From Neoscytalidium dimidiatum (lineage: Eukaryota; Ascomycota; Dothideomycetes; Botryosphaeriales; Botryosphaeriaceae): 64,000 bases of DNA. The DNA lies in contig CM074696.1 of assembly GCA_037367355.1 (NCBI GenBank), positions 1,364,001 to 1,428,000 on the forward strand, given 5' to 3'. The notes beneath the pieces are model-generated. The model saw nothing but the letters and a program-made list of their open reading frames with translations, did no database searches and was not told where the DNA came from. Below are positions 13,601-24,672 of this stretch, one piece after another. A program made the position numbers and the translations under genes. How positions within the stretch are numbered: position 1 is the stretch's first letter; each line of letters starts with the position of its first letter.

Positions 13601-14782
13601 TACATCGCCTGTGAGGATACCGACGTCCTCAAATTCGTTCTTGAAATCTCTGAATTTCTGATTGCTGAGCGCTTTGATTGGAGATGTGTAGATTGCCTTT
13701 GTCATGTGCTTAGCCGCGAGTGCAATGGCGTATTCGGCAACCACTGTCTTGCCAGCAGATGTATGAGCGGCAACAAACACAGAATCTCCATTTTCGAGAT
13801 GATACACAGCCTCTTTCTGGAAGGTATCCAGCTCAAAGGGCCACTCTCGTGCCATGTCAGGCACAAGTTCTCTGAAATTGGGAATGTCCCGGTTGACATC
13901 CACCATGTGCGCCCATTCTTTGACAACTCTCTTGGTTGATGCCAAGGACAGGTTGCCACGTGGCGCTAATGCTGGAAATTCAACAGGAAGTAGAGAATCA
14001 ATGTCATCATCATTCTCAAGTACCTCATCCTCGAATCCATCAGTGGAAGCTGCGACACCATCGACCTCGCTGGAGAGTATGCCGTCTACTGCTCTGACTG
14101 GGACAGGCTCCTCGCCTAATGTCTTCTCAACTTCTTCTGCGTTTTGCCGGTCCGGACTTGTCTTCTTCTTGAAGTCCAAGCCACGGGCAAAGCCAGGAGG
14201 AACCTCCAAGAGGCCGCCCTCAACACCAAAGTTTATGACGCGGCCAAGTCCTCCATAGTTATTCGCCTTGTTCGCTTGCTGATTCTGCAAAAAATCATCC
14301 TCAGCAGCGGCTATAGCCTCCACGCCGTCGAGACCGCCGGGAGTGAAAGGGAAAAAGCCGGCAGCGCCGCGTACAAAATCAGCTCTGTTGGCCGGTTTCC
14401 GCAGCAGCGAGGTTGAATTTTTCGCAGTAGCACTGTTCGCGGGGACCGTAATTTCCTTATAGCCGGTGACACGGCCCTCCAATCCCTCACGGGTGAAGCG
14501 GATGATGGTACGCGTCTGCGTAGGCGCGAGCTCGAAGAGGTCGGCGTAATTGATCGGCGTGTCCCATCTCTGTTGCAATTCGTTGAGCCAATGAGTACTT
14601 AATGCCGCCGAAGGGGCCAGGAATTCTTGCTCGAGCCCTTCTTTGAGCTGGTCCTTGGCTCGTCGCGTCCGTTTGCGCGGCCGCTGCTCGTCCAGAATCG
14701 AGTCAATCCAGTCAGGATCGTTCGCATTGACCGAGTCGGCGGCCAGACTGACACGTTGGAAGGCCTCGTTGAGGCCCTCCAT
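10662..14782 (-). CDS. SKI2: Ski2 DExH-box RNA helicase (cytoplasmic exosome cofactor)
   Basis: Five exons: 14782-12077, 12026-11787, 11707-11483, 11400-11221 and 11162-10662, giving 1283 residues, near yeast Ski2. Domain order: N-terminal Ski-complex region ([11 protein letters not shown]), RecA1 with Walker A AHTSAGKT near residue 345, DEVH box near 430 and SAT motif, an Arg/Gly-rich insert near 545-595, RecA2 with [13 protein letters not shown] near 755, then the arch and helical C-terminal domain ([20 protein letters not shown], then [14 protein letters not shown]). Ski2 with Ski3 and Ski8 unwinds mRNA and feeds it 3'-5' into the exosome; loss derepresses dsRNA virus in yeast. Mtr4 is the main alternative, but the RG-rich insert and N-terminal region favour Ski2. 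All four introns fall at phase 0. Confidence 0.95.
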
Positions 14783-15431
14783 GTTGCTATTTGAGGGGAC
14801 GGGTGCGGTGATAAGGCGTTGGTGGACTGCGTACGTGCGTGTACAAGGCGATGTCCGTCAAAAGCTGCCCGCGGCATGACGCATGTGCAATCGGCGCTCG
14901 AGCACTCGCGACTCGTTCCCGCGTATCGATAAGCCAAGCACGACTCAGGCCTCGTCAGCCAGGAAAGTCGTGGCAGCTGCACATATTTTTCTGCACCACA
15001 GAAACATTTTTCATTTAGGTACACCCTGGAATAGCGCCTACTGCAAGTGACAGAATCCGTCGACATCCACCCGGATAAGGCAATGCCACCGGGCAATGCC
15101 TGGCACGTCCCAGAAATGTCAAATGTGCACAAATTGGTTCAGGACTTTGCTAGGAGTACCCACGCGGGAGATATGGCTCACTTGGCCCGATCGCCAGGCA
15201 CACACCAACCATGTTGTCCAAAATAAAATACTGACGGCACAAGGCTCTTTCGCAATCACTAAAATTAAAGTTCAGCCATCGCGCTGCCGTGCATTCCGCT
15301 AAGTACCAGAGTGCCGGTAGTCATACCGCCTCTTTCGCCGCCGCGCAATCTCTTGATAGGATATCCCGTTATCCCACATCCGAAATGACCCCTAACGCCT
15401 CGCTATGCATATGATGAAACAGCCTCGGCAG
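14783..15431. other. Intergenic: SKI2 promoter and CSM3 3' flank
   Basis: This 649-bp spacer lies between the SKI2 start and the CSM3 stop, both on the minus strand. No clear TATA box, repeat or RNA gene is visible. It presumably holds the SKI2 promoter on its left half. Confidence 0.6.
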
Positions 15432-16473
15432 CTACCAATCTTCCAGCCCCTCCATGGCCTCCATCTCATCTGCGAACTCATCATCCTGGCTTTCCCTCAG
15501 CGGTGATTTACGAGAACCTGATGCTGGTCCTGGTCCTGATCTGCCCATGGGTCCGCTCCCCGGCGCTCCGTTCATTTCTTCTGCGAGCAAAGCATCCAGC
15601 TCGTCTTCATCGGGCTCCTCAGCATTCTGACTCGGTGCCGCGTGCGCACTCGAAGCTGCGGGCATGTCTGCCGCTAGTAGGGCATCCAATTCATCTTCGT
15701 CAGGTTCTCCAGCGCGGTGCTGGCTTGGCGCCGTATCCGTGTCGATGGTTTGTGCTTCCATCTCCTGATGTTCTTCACCGTCATTCTGCGGCTCTGTCTC
15801 CTGATACTCGTCATCCGCACGGGTATTGCCAGCCGATATGTCTTGAGCCTCCTGTCCCCCGTCTGAGAGCTCGGTCCCCACATCCTCCGAGGGCTTGGGT
15901 TTTCCTTCATTGATCCACTCCCTCCGCATAATTTGCATCCGCTTCTTGTGTCCGAGTTTTTCGATGATTGCCAAACCGTCCGCAAACTTCGCTCTCGGGT
16001 AAAGGTCATCGAGCCAAAGCTGGTACATGTTCAGGAGGCGTGCAACGTCCGAGAACTGGGGTTGAAGGGTTAGCGAGGCGTGCTTATTCCGGAGATTTTG
16101 ACTGACCTCGTGGCCCTTCCCCTTGAACCTGAGTTTTTCCTTTGATATCCTGCGCAATCTCGGGATGCCGGCCGCAGACAGCAACCTGAAAGTCCTGTCA
16201 GTAAAGACTCGCCTCCACGCGAGATTTGCACGGGACTCACCGGGTTTCATCGAGCTTCGCAATCGGTTGTCTCTTCTTCGCGACTGTAACTTCCTCATCA
16301 ATTCCCAGGGTTGCTGTGTTTTGTCGGTGCGCTTCGTCGGTGCGATTTGCAGTGGGTTGTTTGGCGTCTATCTCGTTGAAAACGTCATCCATCGACGCGT
16401 CGTAGTTGAACAGATCGTCAAGGTCATCGTGATGCGCGGATGCCTCTCGTGGTTGCGGTGCGGGTGATGGCAT
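15432..16473 (-). CDS. CSM3: Csm3/Swi3/Tipin replication fork protection complex subunit
   Basis: Three exons: 16473-16241, 16185-16107 and 16055-15432, giving 311 residues. The Swi3/Csm3 domain spans about residues 68-150: [24 protein letters not shown], then [24 protein letters not shown] and EKLGH. The rest is acidic and disordered, with two related segments of the form [11 protein letters not shown] before the EGLEDW end. Csm3 pairs with Tof1 to stabilise stalled forks, support S-phase checkpoint signalling and help cohesion, in the nucleus. The gene is divergent from the THO subunit gene with 432 bp between starts. The N-terminus is acidic ([10 protein letters not shown]), as in orthologues. 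Identity is firm from the domain. Confidence 0.93.
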
Positions 16474-16905
16474 TTTGAAGGAGGTATTTCGTGATTTGTA
16501 GACTTTCCTGGAAAACTTGATCTGAGAACCCGGAGAAGTCGTTTCTGTGGCTCTGTGTAAGGGAATAGGTATCTGCTATGAAGGTGGTTTATGCGCGTCG
16601 AATGGGACGCGTCTGGAAGACGCGTTCATGGTCTCGCTTACTTACCAGCCGTGCCGTTGGCGCTAGCGTACTCCGATCTGCAACCTCAACCCATGCAAAC
16701 GCCATTTACAGCCCGAACAACCAACCACCGTGCCCGCCGCATTTAGACTGAAGACAGCCTCAAGGTCTCGACATTTTGGATAAGCCCTCATCCAACCCTC
16801 GTCCTCAACTGCCTTGCACCTTCACCCTGTGACATACAGAAGCAGCGCAGGACAATCTGGTCTGAAGAGAACTATCAATAGGCCGCGCCCGTTCCAGCCT
16901 CCGAA
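16474..16905. promoter_or_regulatory. Divergent promoter region of CSM3 and HPR1
   Basis: This 432-bp stretch separates two divergent start codons (16473 minus, 16906 plus), so it must carry both promoters unless start sites lie inside the genes. No TATA box was recognised. A CT-rich tract precedes the HPR1 start. Confidence 0.6.
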
Positions 16906-19199
16906 ATGGCTTTTCCCGCAGTGGACTCTGTCGAGGCGGTGACGCGGCGGTTCCAGGAGTTGCTTGAGAAGGCCCGCAAGGTCAAGTCGAGTGACTCCAT
17001 AGAGCCGCAGATCTCCACCACCGATTTGCTTGACGGGGAGCCCTACGTCTTAAGCGACAGCATTCAGAACCAGGTGTCTCACAACGCAGTTGCAGAAATT
17101 GCTGCGAAATACCTTCTGCACCATCTTGTGGTATGCACCGTTCTATGTTATGCGTTCGGTCTTTTCTCTTTTTTTTTTTTCATTGGTGAAACTGACTTGG
17201 CCGCAGGCAACTACAACCATTGACGATCCATCATTCGTTAAGGTTTGGAATCTTCTAGACATAGTCCTGACATGCAGTGAACGCAGTGCGTTACTGGTCC
17301 CGCGATACCATCCTCGTTTGAAAAGTACTGATCCTTTGACAGACCAGTGCGATGGTTTGCTTATCTTCTACTTGGCCGAAGAGCTACTCGATAGCCAGAG
17401 CATCGACGGCTGTAGAAGAGTGTTTGATTACCTTGAATCTAGAAGAGAGCGTTTGGTGGCTGTGAGTATGGTATAAAGTCTCACGATGAAACTCGTCTCA
17501 CATGCGTTATTTAGGGTGATTTTCTCCAAAACTCTGGCGCAAGCAAGCGAATAGTTGTGCTACGTTTCTGCAACGAGCTTCTTCGTCGGTTGTCCCGTGC
17601 TGAAGACGCAGTCTTCTGCGGGCGCGTCTTCATCTTCCTATTCCAGACATTCCCCCTTGGCGACAAGAGCTCGGTCAATTCACGTGGCGAGTTCCACGTC
17701 GAGAATGCCACCGTGTTTGAAGAGCCAGCATCTTCCAAGGAGGAAAAAGCCGATGGCATGGAAGTAGACGCAGATTCCAGGTCAGAAGTACCACCAATCA
17801 CAACGGAAGCCGCGACATCGGACGAGGATACCAAGCCTGAACAAAGGAAAGATAGTAAAGTATTAGACACTGGGACGCTGTATCCCGTCTTCTGGACTTT
17901 GCAACAAGCCTTCTCTAACCCCCCAAAACTGTTCACGGACGGGTACCTGGCGGAATTCAAATTTGGAATAGAACACACCATTGCAAAATTCAAGGATGTC
18001 CCGAAAGTCATCCCTGCCAAGAAACAGGACAAGAGTGAAGACAAGAGCGAAGGGAGGGCCGAGGGCAAGCCCGAGGGGGATCACGAGAATGTTGGCGCCG
18101 AAGACGGTCGTGGTGTGAAACGGAAGCATGACGATGGGGAAGAGGAATTTGCTAGCCCGTACAACCCGAAATATCTCACGAGTAGAGATCTATTCGAACT
18201 AGAGGTGTGTGTCAACTCAAAAGATTAATATTGGCAGATTACTTACGAGCCCTAGCTGAGCGATCTCGCGTTCCAAAGGCATATCCTGGTCCAGGCGCTC
18301 GTTCTTCTGGATTTTCTGCTTTCATTGACAGAGAAGTCCAAGGAGAAGACGCAGAAATGGCTTTCGACAGTGAGCAACCCGAACCGAGCCGTCCAATACA
18401 GCTACACTTTAAGTGCTGCAGATGTAAGTAGATCTCACTTTGCACATCCCGCGCGCAGGGGTTGGATCGGGCGCTCTGACCCGGGGAACAGGCCGACTGG
18501 GCGTCAAAGACCAGGACAGCGATCACGACGTACTTGCAGCTTCTACCAGACGGCAAATTCTATTACCGGATGGTGGACACGGTCCTTTCTCGTGACAAAA
18601 ATTGGGTCCGTTGGAAGATGGAGAGCTGTCCACCAATCGCAAAGCCGCCAGTTTCTCCCGGTGATTTCCAGGAGGCTAAGCAAGGAGCCCAGCGAGCATG
18701 CACGAACAAGCGACTCAAAGCGGCGCCGCTGGGGTCGCTGAACCTGTCGTTTCTATCTGATGCGGCGACGAGCGGAGGGCTGCAAGGATTGAAGGATCCG
18801 TCGAGGTGCGCAATCCAGGTGACGGGATTACTCAATGCAGCATAACTAACCGGATGCAGGTACACTATCCCCACGGCCGAGTCGCTGCACAGGGGAATCC
18901 AAGGGGACGAATTAGATCTGGAAATGGCTATGGACGACGAGGATAAGCACAAGTTGCAGGAGGCTAAAGCAAGCAAAACGTGGAGGGCGCTCCGCATTGC
19001 ATCGAAGGACAGGCTAAGCTTATTCGACAAGATCGACGACGGCAAGCAGCTCCAGGCGCTGTTCGAGCCCGAGGGCGGCGACGAGGCAGGCAAAGACGAG
19101 CGGGCGACGACCGAGGCGGCGGAGAACAGGGTTGACGGGTCCGTGGCGGAAGCGGCATCGCAGACGCAGGTGCAGGAGGAACAACGGGCCGAGCAGTAA
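16906..19199 (+). CDS. HPR1: THO complex subunit 1 (THOC1/Hpr1 family)
   Basis: Six exons: 16906-17130, 17207-17461, 17515-18204, 18256-18423, 18492-18805 and 18860-19199, giving 663 residues, very near human THOC1 (657). The efThoc1 domain covers most of the protein: LRFCNELLRRLSRAEDAVFCGRV, FLFQTFPLGDKS, LYPVFWTLQQAFSNP, then the helical part YLQLLPDGKFYYRMVDTVLSRDKNW. Between them is a charged, Lys/Asp/Glu-rich linker with an NLS-like GVKRKHDDGEEE. The C-terminus is acidic and disordered. THO couples transcription elongation to mRNP packaging and export and limits R-loops in the nucleus. The last exon is joined by a phase-2 intron (AG|G). Confidence 0.92.
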
Positions 19200-19710
19200 G
19201 GCAGTCAAGTGACAACGCGGTGAGGTAGAAACAAGGCCAAGAGCGCCCGCGATCGCCTCAGGCATGCAGGCACGGCGGTGCATTCTGCCGAAATGATGCT
19301 CATTGAACGTCGATCCCGGAGTGGTGAGCGATACGGAGTGCGATCTTATGACATGGGGGCGGCGCTATGACGGCTCGGGTGCGGTGGGTTTGCGCAAGAG
19401 ACGAGATTGCTGGGCCAGTCAGTGTTGATGTTTGCGCCGGGGCGTTGGTGTCTCAGCCCAATGCGCAGCAGTGCTGGAAAAAGATCGTGGCGCCGTGGCC
19501 GCCTCGGGCGATCTACGCCGCTGTCTGCCAACGGTGCGCGGGCGGGCAGCGGCTGTGATACGTTTTGCGACCGCCACCTGCACACGCGGACGCGGATGCG
19601 GACGAGCGCGAGATGGGAGGTCGGGGTCAGAGGGTCAGAGGCCCGGCGGCCCTGGGCTTAGCGGCTGGCGGCTGGCGGCGTCTGGCGGCGGGCAGGCTGC
19701 GCGTCCCGAC

Positions 19711-19766
19711 GGGCAGCGGGCAGCGGGCAGCGGGCAGCGAGTAGTGGGCAGCGAGTAGTGGGCAGC
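19711..19766 (+). repeat. GGGCAGC heptamer tandem repeat
   Basis: Four perfect GGGCAGC units at 19711-19738 are followed by variant units GAGTAGT / GGGCAGC to 19766. Related units occur reverse-complemented near 21276-21310. Confidence 0.8.
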
Positions 19767-19917
19767 CTGGCGTGTCCTGGCATGGCATGGCATGGCAGCA
19801 TGCGACGCGATGGTGTTGGTCGTGCTGCCGCTGGGGAGGGGGCCCATGCGTCATGTACGCCGCCGGTGGCCACGCGCAACGGCGGCACAGCTGGCTGCTG
19901 CTTGTGCTGCCGCTGGA

Positions 19918-19944
19918 TGCTGCTGCTGCTGCTGCTGCTGCTGC
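19918..19944 (+). repeat. TGC trinucleotide microsatellite (9 units)
   Basis: Nine consecutive TGC units in non-coding GC-rich DNA. No supported gene reads through it, so it is a microsatellite rather than a polyglutamine or polyalanine tract. Confidence 0.85.
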
Positions 19945-20370
19945 CGGCGCTGATATTGCGGGAGCGGTGCTGTCGTAAGCAGGGCGCCCCAGGACCGAGT
20001 CGTCTGCACGCATCCGGGCATGAAACATGCCCGCGTTTTTCTGAATCACTTCTCCTCCACCACAAGCGAGCGGACCCCGGAGCACATCAAACCGCCGCGC
20101 ACCAGGCGACTGAACCCTAGGATAATTTCCGTCGGCGGAGAAGAGGCTCCTTCATTTCCATCCTGCCGCCGGCGAGTCGCCAGCGCGCCGGATCAGGCGA
20201 GGCCGCTCGTTCGCTCGGCCCGCGTCGCCCTGCGCGCGCTCGATGTTGTCCACGCTGTCCCCCGTCCCGCTTCAGCAACACGCCCGCCGCCGCGAAACCA
20301 CCACTGTCTCCCAGGCCCCGGCCGCCCTCCTTTCGATGCCCGCCTGAGCCCCAGGGAGCCACGGCACGCC

Positions 20371-20394
20371 CAGGCACAGGCACAGGCACAGGCA
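20371..20394 (+). repeat. CAGGCA hexamer repeat
   Basis: Four consecutive CAGGCA units, continuing into degenerate copies to about 20405. Confidence 0.7.
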
Positions 20395-20802
20395 CCAACA
20401 CAGGCGTGTGTCCGCCGCCGCCGCCGCCCCCGCCGCCGCACTCGCCGCTCAACGGGCTGGGTCTCGCATTCACGCACGCGCCGTACCTGGGCGCGGATCG
20501 CTGGGAAAACGCGCTCCCAGACGCCCGTGCCCGCCCCCCCAGGGCGCCTGCCGCCATCATCTGCAGCGATCACGGTTGCGAGGGGATCTCCCCTGTCCGC
20601 TGGCGGCGGCGGCGGACGTGAAGCGCCGTGATGCCCGCCAAGGTAGCGTCGCGCAGCGCTCCCTCGTCGAGCTCTGGCGTTGCGAGATGACGCTCGTGTC
20701 CACCGGCCGCGAGTGGGCCCGCGATGGCCTGTTGCTGCTACAGCTGCTACAGCTGCTGGAGCGCTGCTGCTGGCGCCGCGGCCGCCGCTGTTCGGGGCTC
20801 GG

Positions 20803-20842
20803 GCTCAGGCTCATGCTCATGCTCATGCTCAGGCTCAGGCTT
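20803..20842 (+). repeat. GCTCAG/GCTCAT hexamer repeat
   Basis: About six hexamers alternating GCTCAG and GCTCAT in the same GC-rich intergenic region. Confidence 0.65.
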
Positions 20843-21275
20843 GGCCGGCTGGCAGCGCTGGCGGTGGCGGCCCGGGAGTGCCCCAAACGCGAGATCTCGT
20901 CGTCGAGATCTGTGAGCCGCTAGTATGATGTACCGGCGGCCGCGGCAAGTCTAGCCTGGCGTGGCATGCTCGCTCCAGTTCAGATCGTGCGTGCGCATCA
21001 GCCGGGGGGCGGCCAGGCCTCAGAGGTCGGCAATCGAGCTCTCCACCGACGACGGCCGGCGCAGATGAGGAGGCGGACGTTCATGCAGCGCGAGGCTTCA
21101 GGGCTGATGCACGTTTTTCTCGTTCCTGACGCAATCTCCCTCGCGCTGCTGCTGCCGGTGCTTGCGACGCGCCGCGAGCCCTGACTAGAGCTGGAGGGCT
21201 GCACCGAGGGCGGGCCCGGATCAGGCAGGCCAGGAACAGCCGCCCGGATCATGGATGCTTCCCAGCTGCTGGAGA

Positions 21276-21310
21276 GTGCCCACTGCCCATTGCCCGCTGC
21301 CCGCTGCCCG
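21276..21310 (-). repeat. Second GGGCAGC-type array, inverted relative to 19711-19766
   Basis: On the minus strand this reads as GGGCAGC, GGGCAGC, GGGCAAT, GGGCAGT, GGGCAC. It is the same family as the array 1.5 kb to the left, in opposite orientation. Both are flanked by TGGCATG-type sequence. Confidence 0.65.
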
Positions 21311-22696
21311 TGGCATGCCCACGCCCTCCCACCCTCCGGCCAGAGACCCCGCAACAAGCGTTGCCGAGCCCTGCTTCACCACGGCGGGTCCTTGAAGCTC
21401 CCGTGCTCGCCCAGGCCAATGAGCCCGCTCCTCCATCCAGGCCTGCGCTGCACGCCACGGATCACCTGTGCCAGTGCCCTTCGGCGCATCCCGTCTGGCT
21501 CCCTGTCTGTCCTGGAGCGAGCCATGTAGCTGGACCCTCCTCCTCCTCGACGGCGAGATGCTTGGCCTCCCGTCCATTCCAAAAGCCTACATACCATTCG
21601 CGGGCCTGCCCATGCGTCACCTCTCTTTTCCCCTAGGAGTTCGTCCCGAGGTACCGCTCTCCGCGCGCCCAACTCTTTTTTACCAGCCTGCTGACGGCCG
21701 CTCAGTGATGCCCGCCGCCGTGTAACCGTTGCGTTGTTGCTCTTTCGCGTGTTCCTTTCGTTCTTTCCCCCCCCGTTTGCTGCCCTGGTGTTGGCGCGAG
21801 CCCGTCCGATCGTTGCTTTCTTCACGCCCACGCCCTCGATTTATCCGGGCTCCACGCTCCGCCCTCCACGGCGCTGCCCTGCTGGTACGGCCTCGCGCTC
21901 GCCCTCCATTCCGCCTTGGTTAAGCGCTGATGTCCCCTCGTGCCTGTCAGACTCTGCCCGCCTGTGTGGACCCTGGCCCAGCCGCCGTGCGCCGCGCCAT
22001 TTAGGACCGCAGATATCTAGTCGCCGCCGATACGCCTTTGCACGCTGTCTGCTGGGGCAGAGCTACGCCAAACTCAATCCTCCACCGGGCTGTCAACTTG
22101 ACACTACTGCCCCGAGGGCCTTGACCGCGCTGCGTGCTGCTTGCAGGGGACCTCGCTTCATCTTTCCCGCCGAAACGGCAATCGGGCCCTCCACGACCAA
22201 GGAAAACGCCAGCGAATTGATCCCGCTTGCCGCAGGGCTGCCCTGCCGAGGAAGGCCGCCGCGCTGAGAGACGTACCCGCCTGTTGGCCGCTCAAGCCGT
22301 CTGCCGCGCGCTGAAGTTGCACGAACTCCCCCCGAGACTGGCCAGTCTTCCAGAAGCGTACCCCGCATTGGGTTATCTTTTTCTTGCTTTTGCCTGCAAA
22401 GCCTAGTTCTTTCTGCAAAGGCTTGCAACAGCGCACGCCTCGGGGCACACTGCACGAAACCTGCGACTGGCAAGGGTCGCTCAGGACGCCTGTAGCCGCT
22501 CCCGCCTGCCATCCTTGCTCGCTGGTCATTCGATCTTGAGCACCCGGGATCCTGCATCCAGACAGCTTGTACGTAGCTCTCTCTTTGTTTGGTCCTTCCC
22601 AACCTGCATTAACTGACCGCAAGCTTCTGTGTCCAGTACACTCAAGCTCAATCTCCATACGACTTCCACAGCTCGAGCCTAGATCAAGATCCGCCA

Positions 22697-24672
22697 ATGG
22701 TTGACGGAATCCCTTCCGTACCGCTCTCTCCACCCAGCTCGCCGCGAATGTCTGCGTACACCGCGACTCACGCTGAGTCTGAGTGGCACAGCCAAAGGAC
22801 GAAATCGGGAGACGCAGCCGAGGGGACTATGGGCCTGCAGTATTCCGAGGTATCTGGACTTTCGCTCGATGCTCACAAACGCCCTCCGTTGCGGACTCAC
22901 AAGAGCTTTCCTTACACGTTGAGCCAGCCAGCCCATTCCGCCTCCCAACAACCCGCAACTTCCGAACACCCGATTGCATCCCCGCAGCCTCACAGAGAGC
23001 GCATCGCCATCAGCAACCTGGAGGAATCGCAGCAGACGTCGCTGCCAAATGTGACCTACGGTGGCTCGGCGCCCGCCAGCCCCGTTTCGCGGCTCACGCC
23101 CCCCTCTCCGGAGGGCGAGAAAGGCGACAAGGAAGGCGACCACAACGACGCGATCCTCTCCGGCAGCAATGATGAGGGCGAGGACTCGAAACCGATGACT
23201 GCGGCAGAGCTGCGAGCGCAGAAGCGGAAGATGAAGAGGTTCAGGTATGTCTTTGCAAAAGGGATCTCTCGGCTTAGAAAAAAATCCCGGCAGCCGTGGC
23301 GATGTCACTCCCCATTGTTGATGAATGCGTGCTGACATTCTCATCTTAAGGCTTACGCATAACCAAACTCGGTTCTTGATGAGCGAGTTCGCGAGGCAGG
23401 CGCATCCGGACGCCGCTCATCGCGAACGTCTGGCTAGAGAGATTCCGGGCTTGAGCCCGCGCCAGGTGCAGGTGTGGTTCCAAAACAGGTAGAGTACTCG
23501 ATTTCGACAAAATGGATGGTGCCGGAATGCTAACCACAGAGTACTCCTGCAGGAGAGCTAAGTTGAAGCGTCTGACGAGCGATGATCGTGAACGCATGAT
23601 GAGGTCAAGAGCGCTTCCTGACGACTTCGATATGACCCAAGCTCTACATTCTCCGTTTGGTGCAGCCGGCCATGGGGTTGGAACACCCTTGGCTTCGCCT
23701 GCGACAAATTTTTCGCCCAGTTTTCCTGAAGGCAATATGGTCCGGCCCCTGAGTCTGGACACTATTCGCCGTTTCCCAGAGGGACCGCAGATTTCGCCAG
23801 GTGGTGTCCCTCCACCGTTTGGGGGCTACTCGTTTACGCCCCCGCAGTCGGCGACGGACAACTCGTCGCCTGTCTCTGCCACCGGCGAGCCTAATCCTTT
23901 TGCTTATTCTTCGCAGTCCATGGACAGCAGTCCAAGACGTCCAAATCCTTTCGTTGGCGCAGTGAATGCGCCATCTCCTTTCCCACAATACCCTCAGGTC
24001 CCGCGCTTGCAACTCCACGACCGTATGGCGCGTACCAGGGCAGAGTCTCTCTGCTCTCCGCTGAGGACTAGCATGTCCTACAGCAACGATGGCACACTTA
24101 GCCAGTCGAATGTTCAGCCTGGCCAGAATGTTGAAGGCACCAGCATGGGCGAACAGAGGATGCCACCCACGAGCCTGCCGAGCACCAGCCTGCCTGGATC
24201 GAACGTCCCCTATGGCTTGGGTTATTCTTGTAGGTAATTTGCGAGCGCTTTTACGAATAGTAATTCTAACCTCAGCTTAGATTCTCAAATTCCGGGCTTT
24301 CAGTCGGGCGCGCAGCAACGCATGCGTTCTTTCTCCACCAGCGTGCCTCGCCGCATCGAATTGTCGCAACACAGCGCTCATTACCAGGCCAGCAGAACCC
24401 CTGGCCCGGCCAACCCGCAATCTGCGACGTTCCCTAATTACCAAAGCTCTCCCCTCGCAACCCCAGGCGCGTACAATCCGTCGCCGCTGATGAGCGCTCC
24501 TCATAACGTATCCACGTTCAGTAACTCTCCGAGCTATACCAGCTCATATGGTCAGCCTCAGGGCGGTCAGAATGACCAGTACCAGACGGGTCCTGTCTTT
24601 GGAGAAGTTGAGAGTTCGACTCAGCAGAACGAAAACAACGAGACGGGTGTCCAGATGCCGCAACAATACTAG
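22697..24672 (+). CDS. Homeobox transcription factor
   Basis: Four exons: 22697-23244, 23351-23488, 23553-24233 and 24276-24672, giving 587 residues. The homeodomain spans about residues 176-236: basic N-arm KRKMKRFR, helix 1 LTHNQTRFLMSEF, helix 2 HRERLAREIPGL, and recognition helix SPRQVQVWFQNRRAKLKRL. The invariant Trp, Phe, Asn and Arg are all present, so DNA binding should be intact. Both ends are Ser/Pro/Gln-rich and disordered, as in fungal homeobox regulators of conidiation and hyphal growth. The junction to exon 4 is ambiguous: donor 24234/acceptor 24275 gives SCSLDSQIPG, while donor 24230/acceptor 24280 gives SYSQIPG; both keep frame. A very long repeat-rich region lies upstream. 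Target genes are unknown. Confidence 0.9.

Larger units (their letters stand above)
19200..22696. other. GC-rich, repeat-laden 3.5-kb region upstream of the homeobox gene
   Basis: No supported gene. The stretch is strongly GC-rich and low in complexity. It holds a GGGCAGC tandem array (19711-19766), nine TGC units (19918-19944), CAGGCA hexamers (20371-20394), GCTCAG/GCTCAT hexamers (about 20803-20842), and a second GGGCAGC-type array in the opposite orientation (about 21276-21310). The long ORFs here are Ala/Arg/Pro-rich frames produced by base composition. It probably includes a long 5' leader and promoter of the homeobox gene. Confidence 0.6.

Noticed and set aside
20020..20631. 203-residue Arg/Pro/Ala ORF upstream of the homeobox gene
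   Set aside because: Composition follows high GC content and hexamer repeats; overlapping frames on both strands are equally open.
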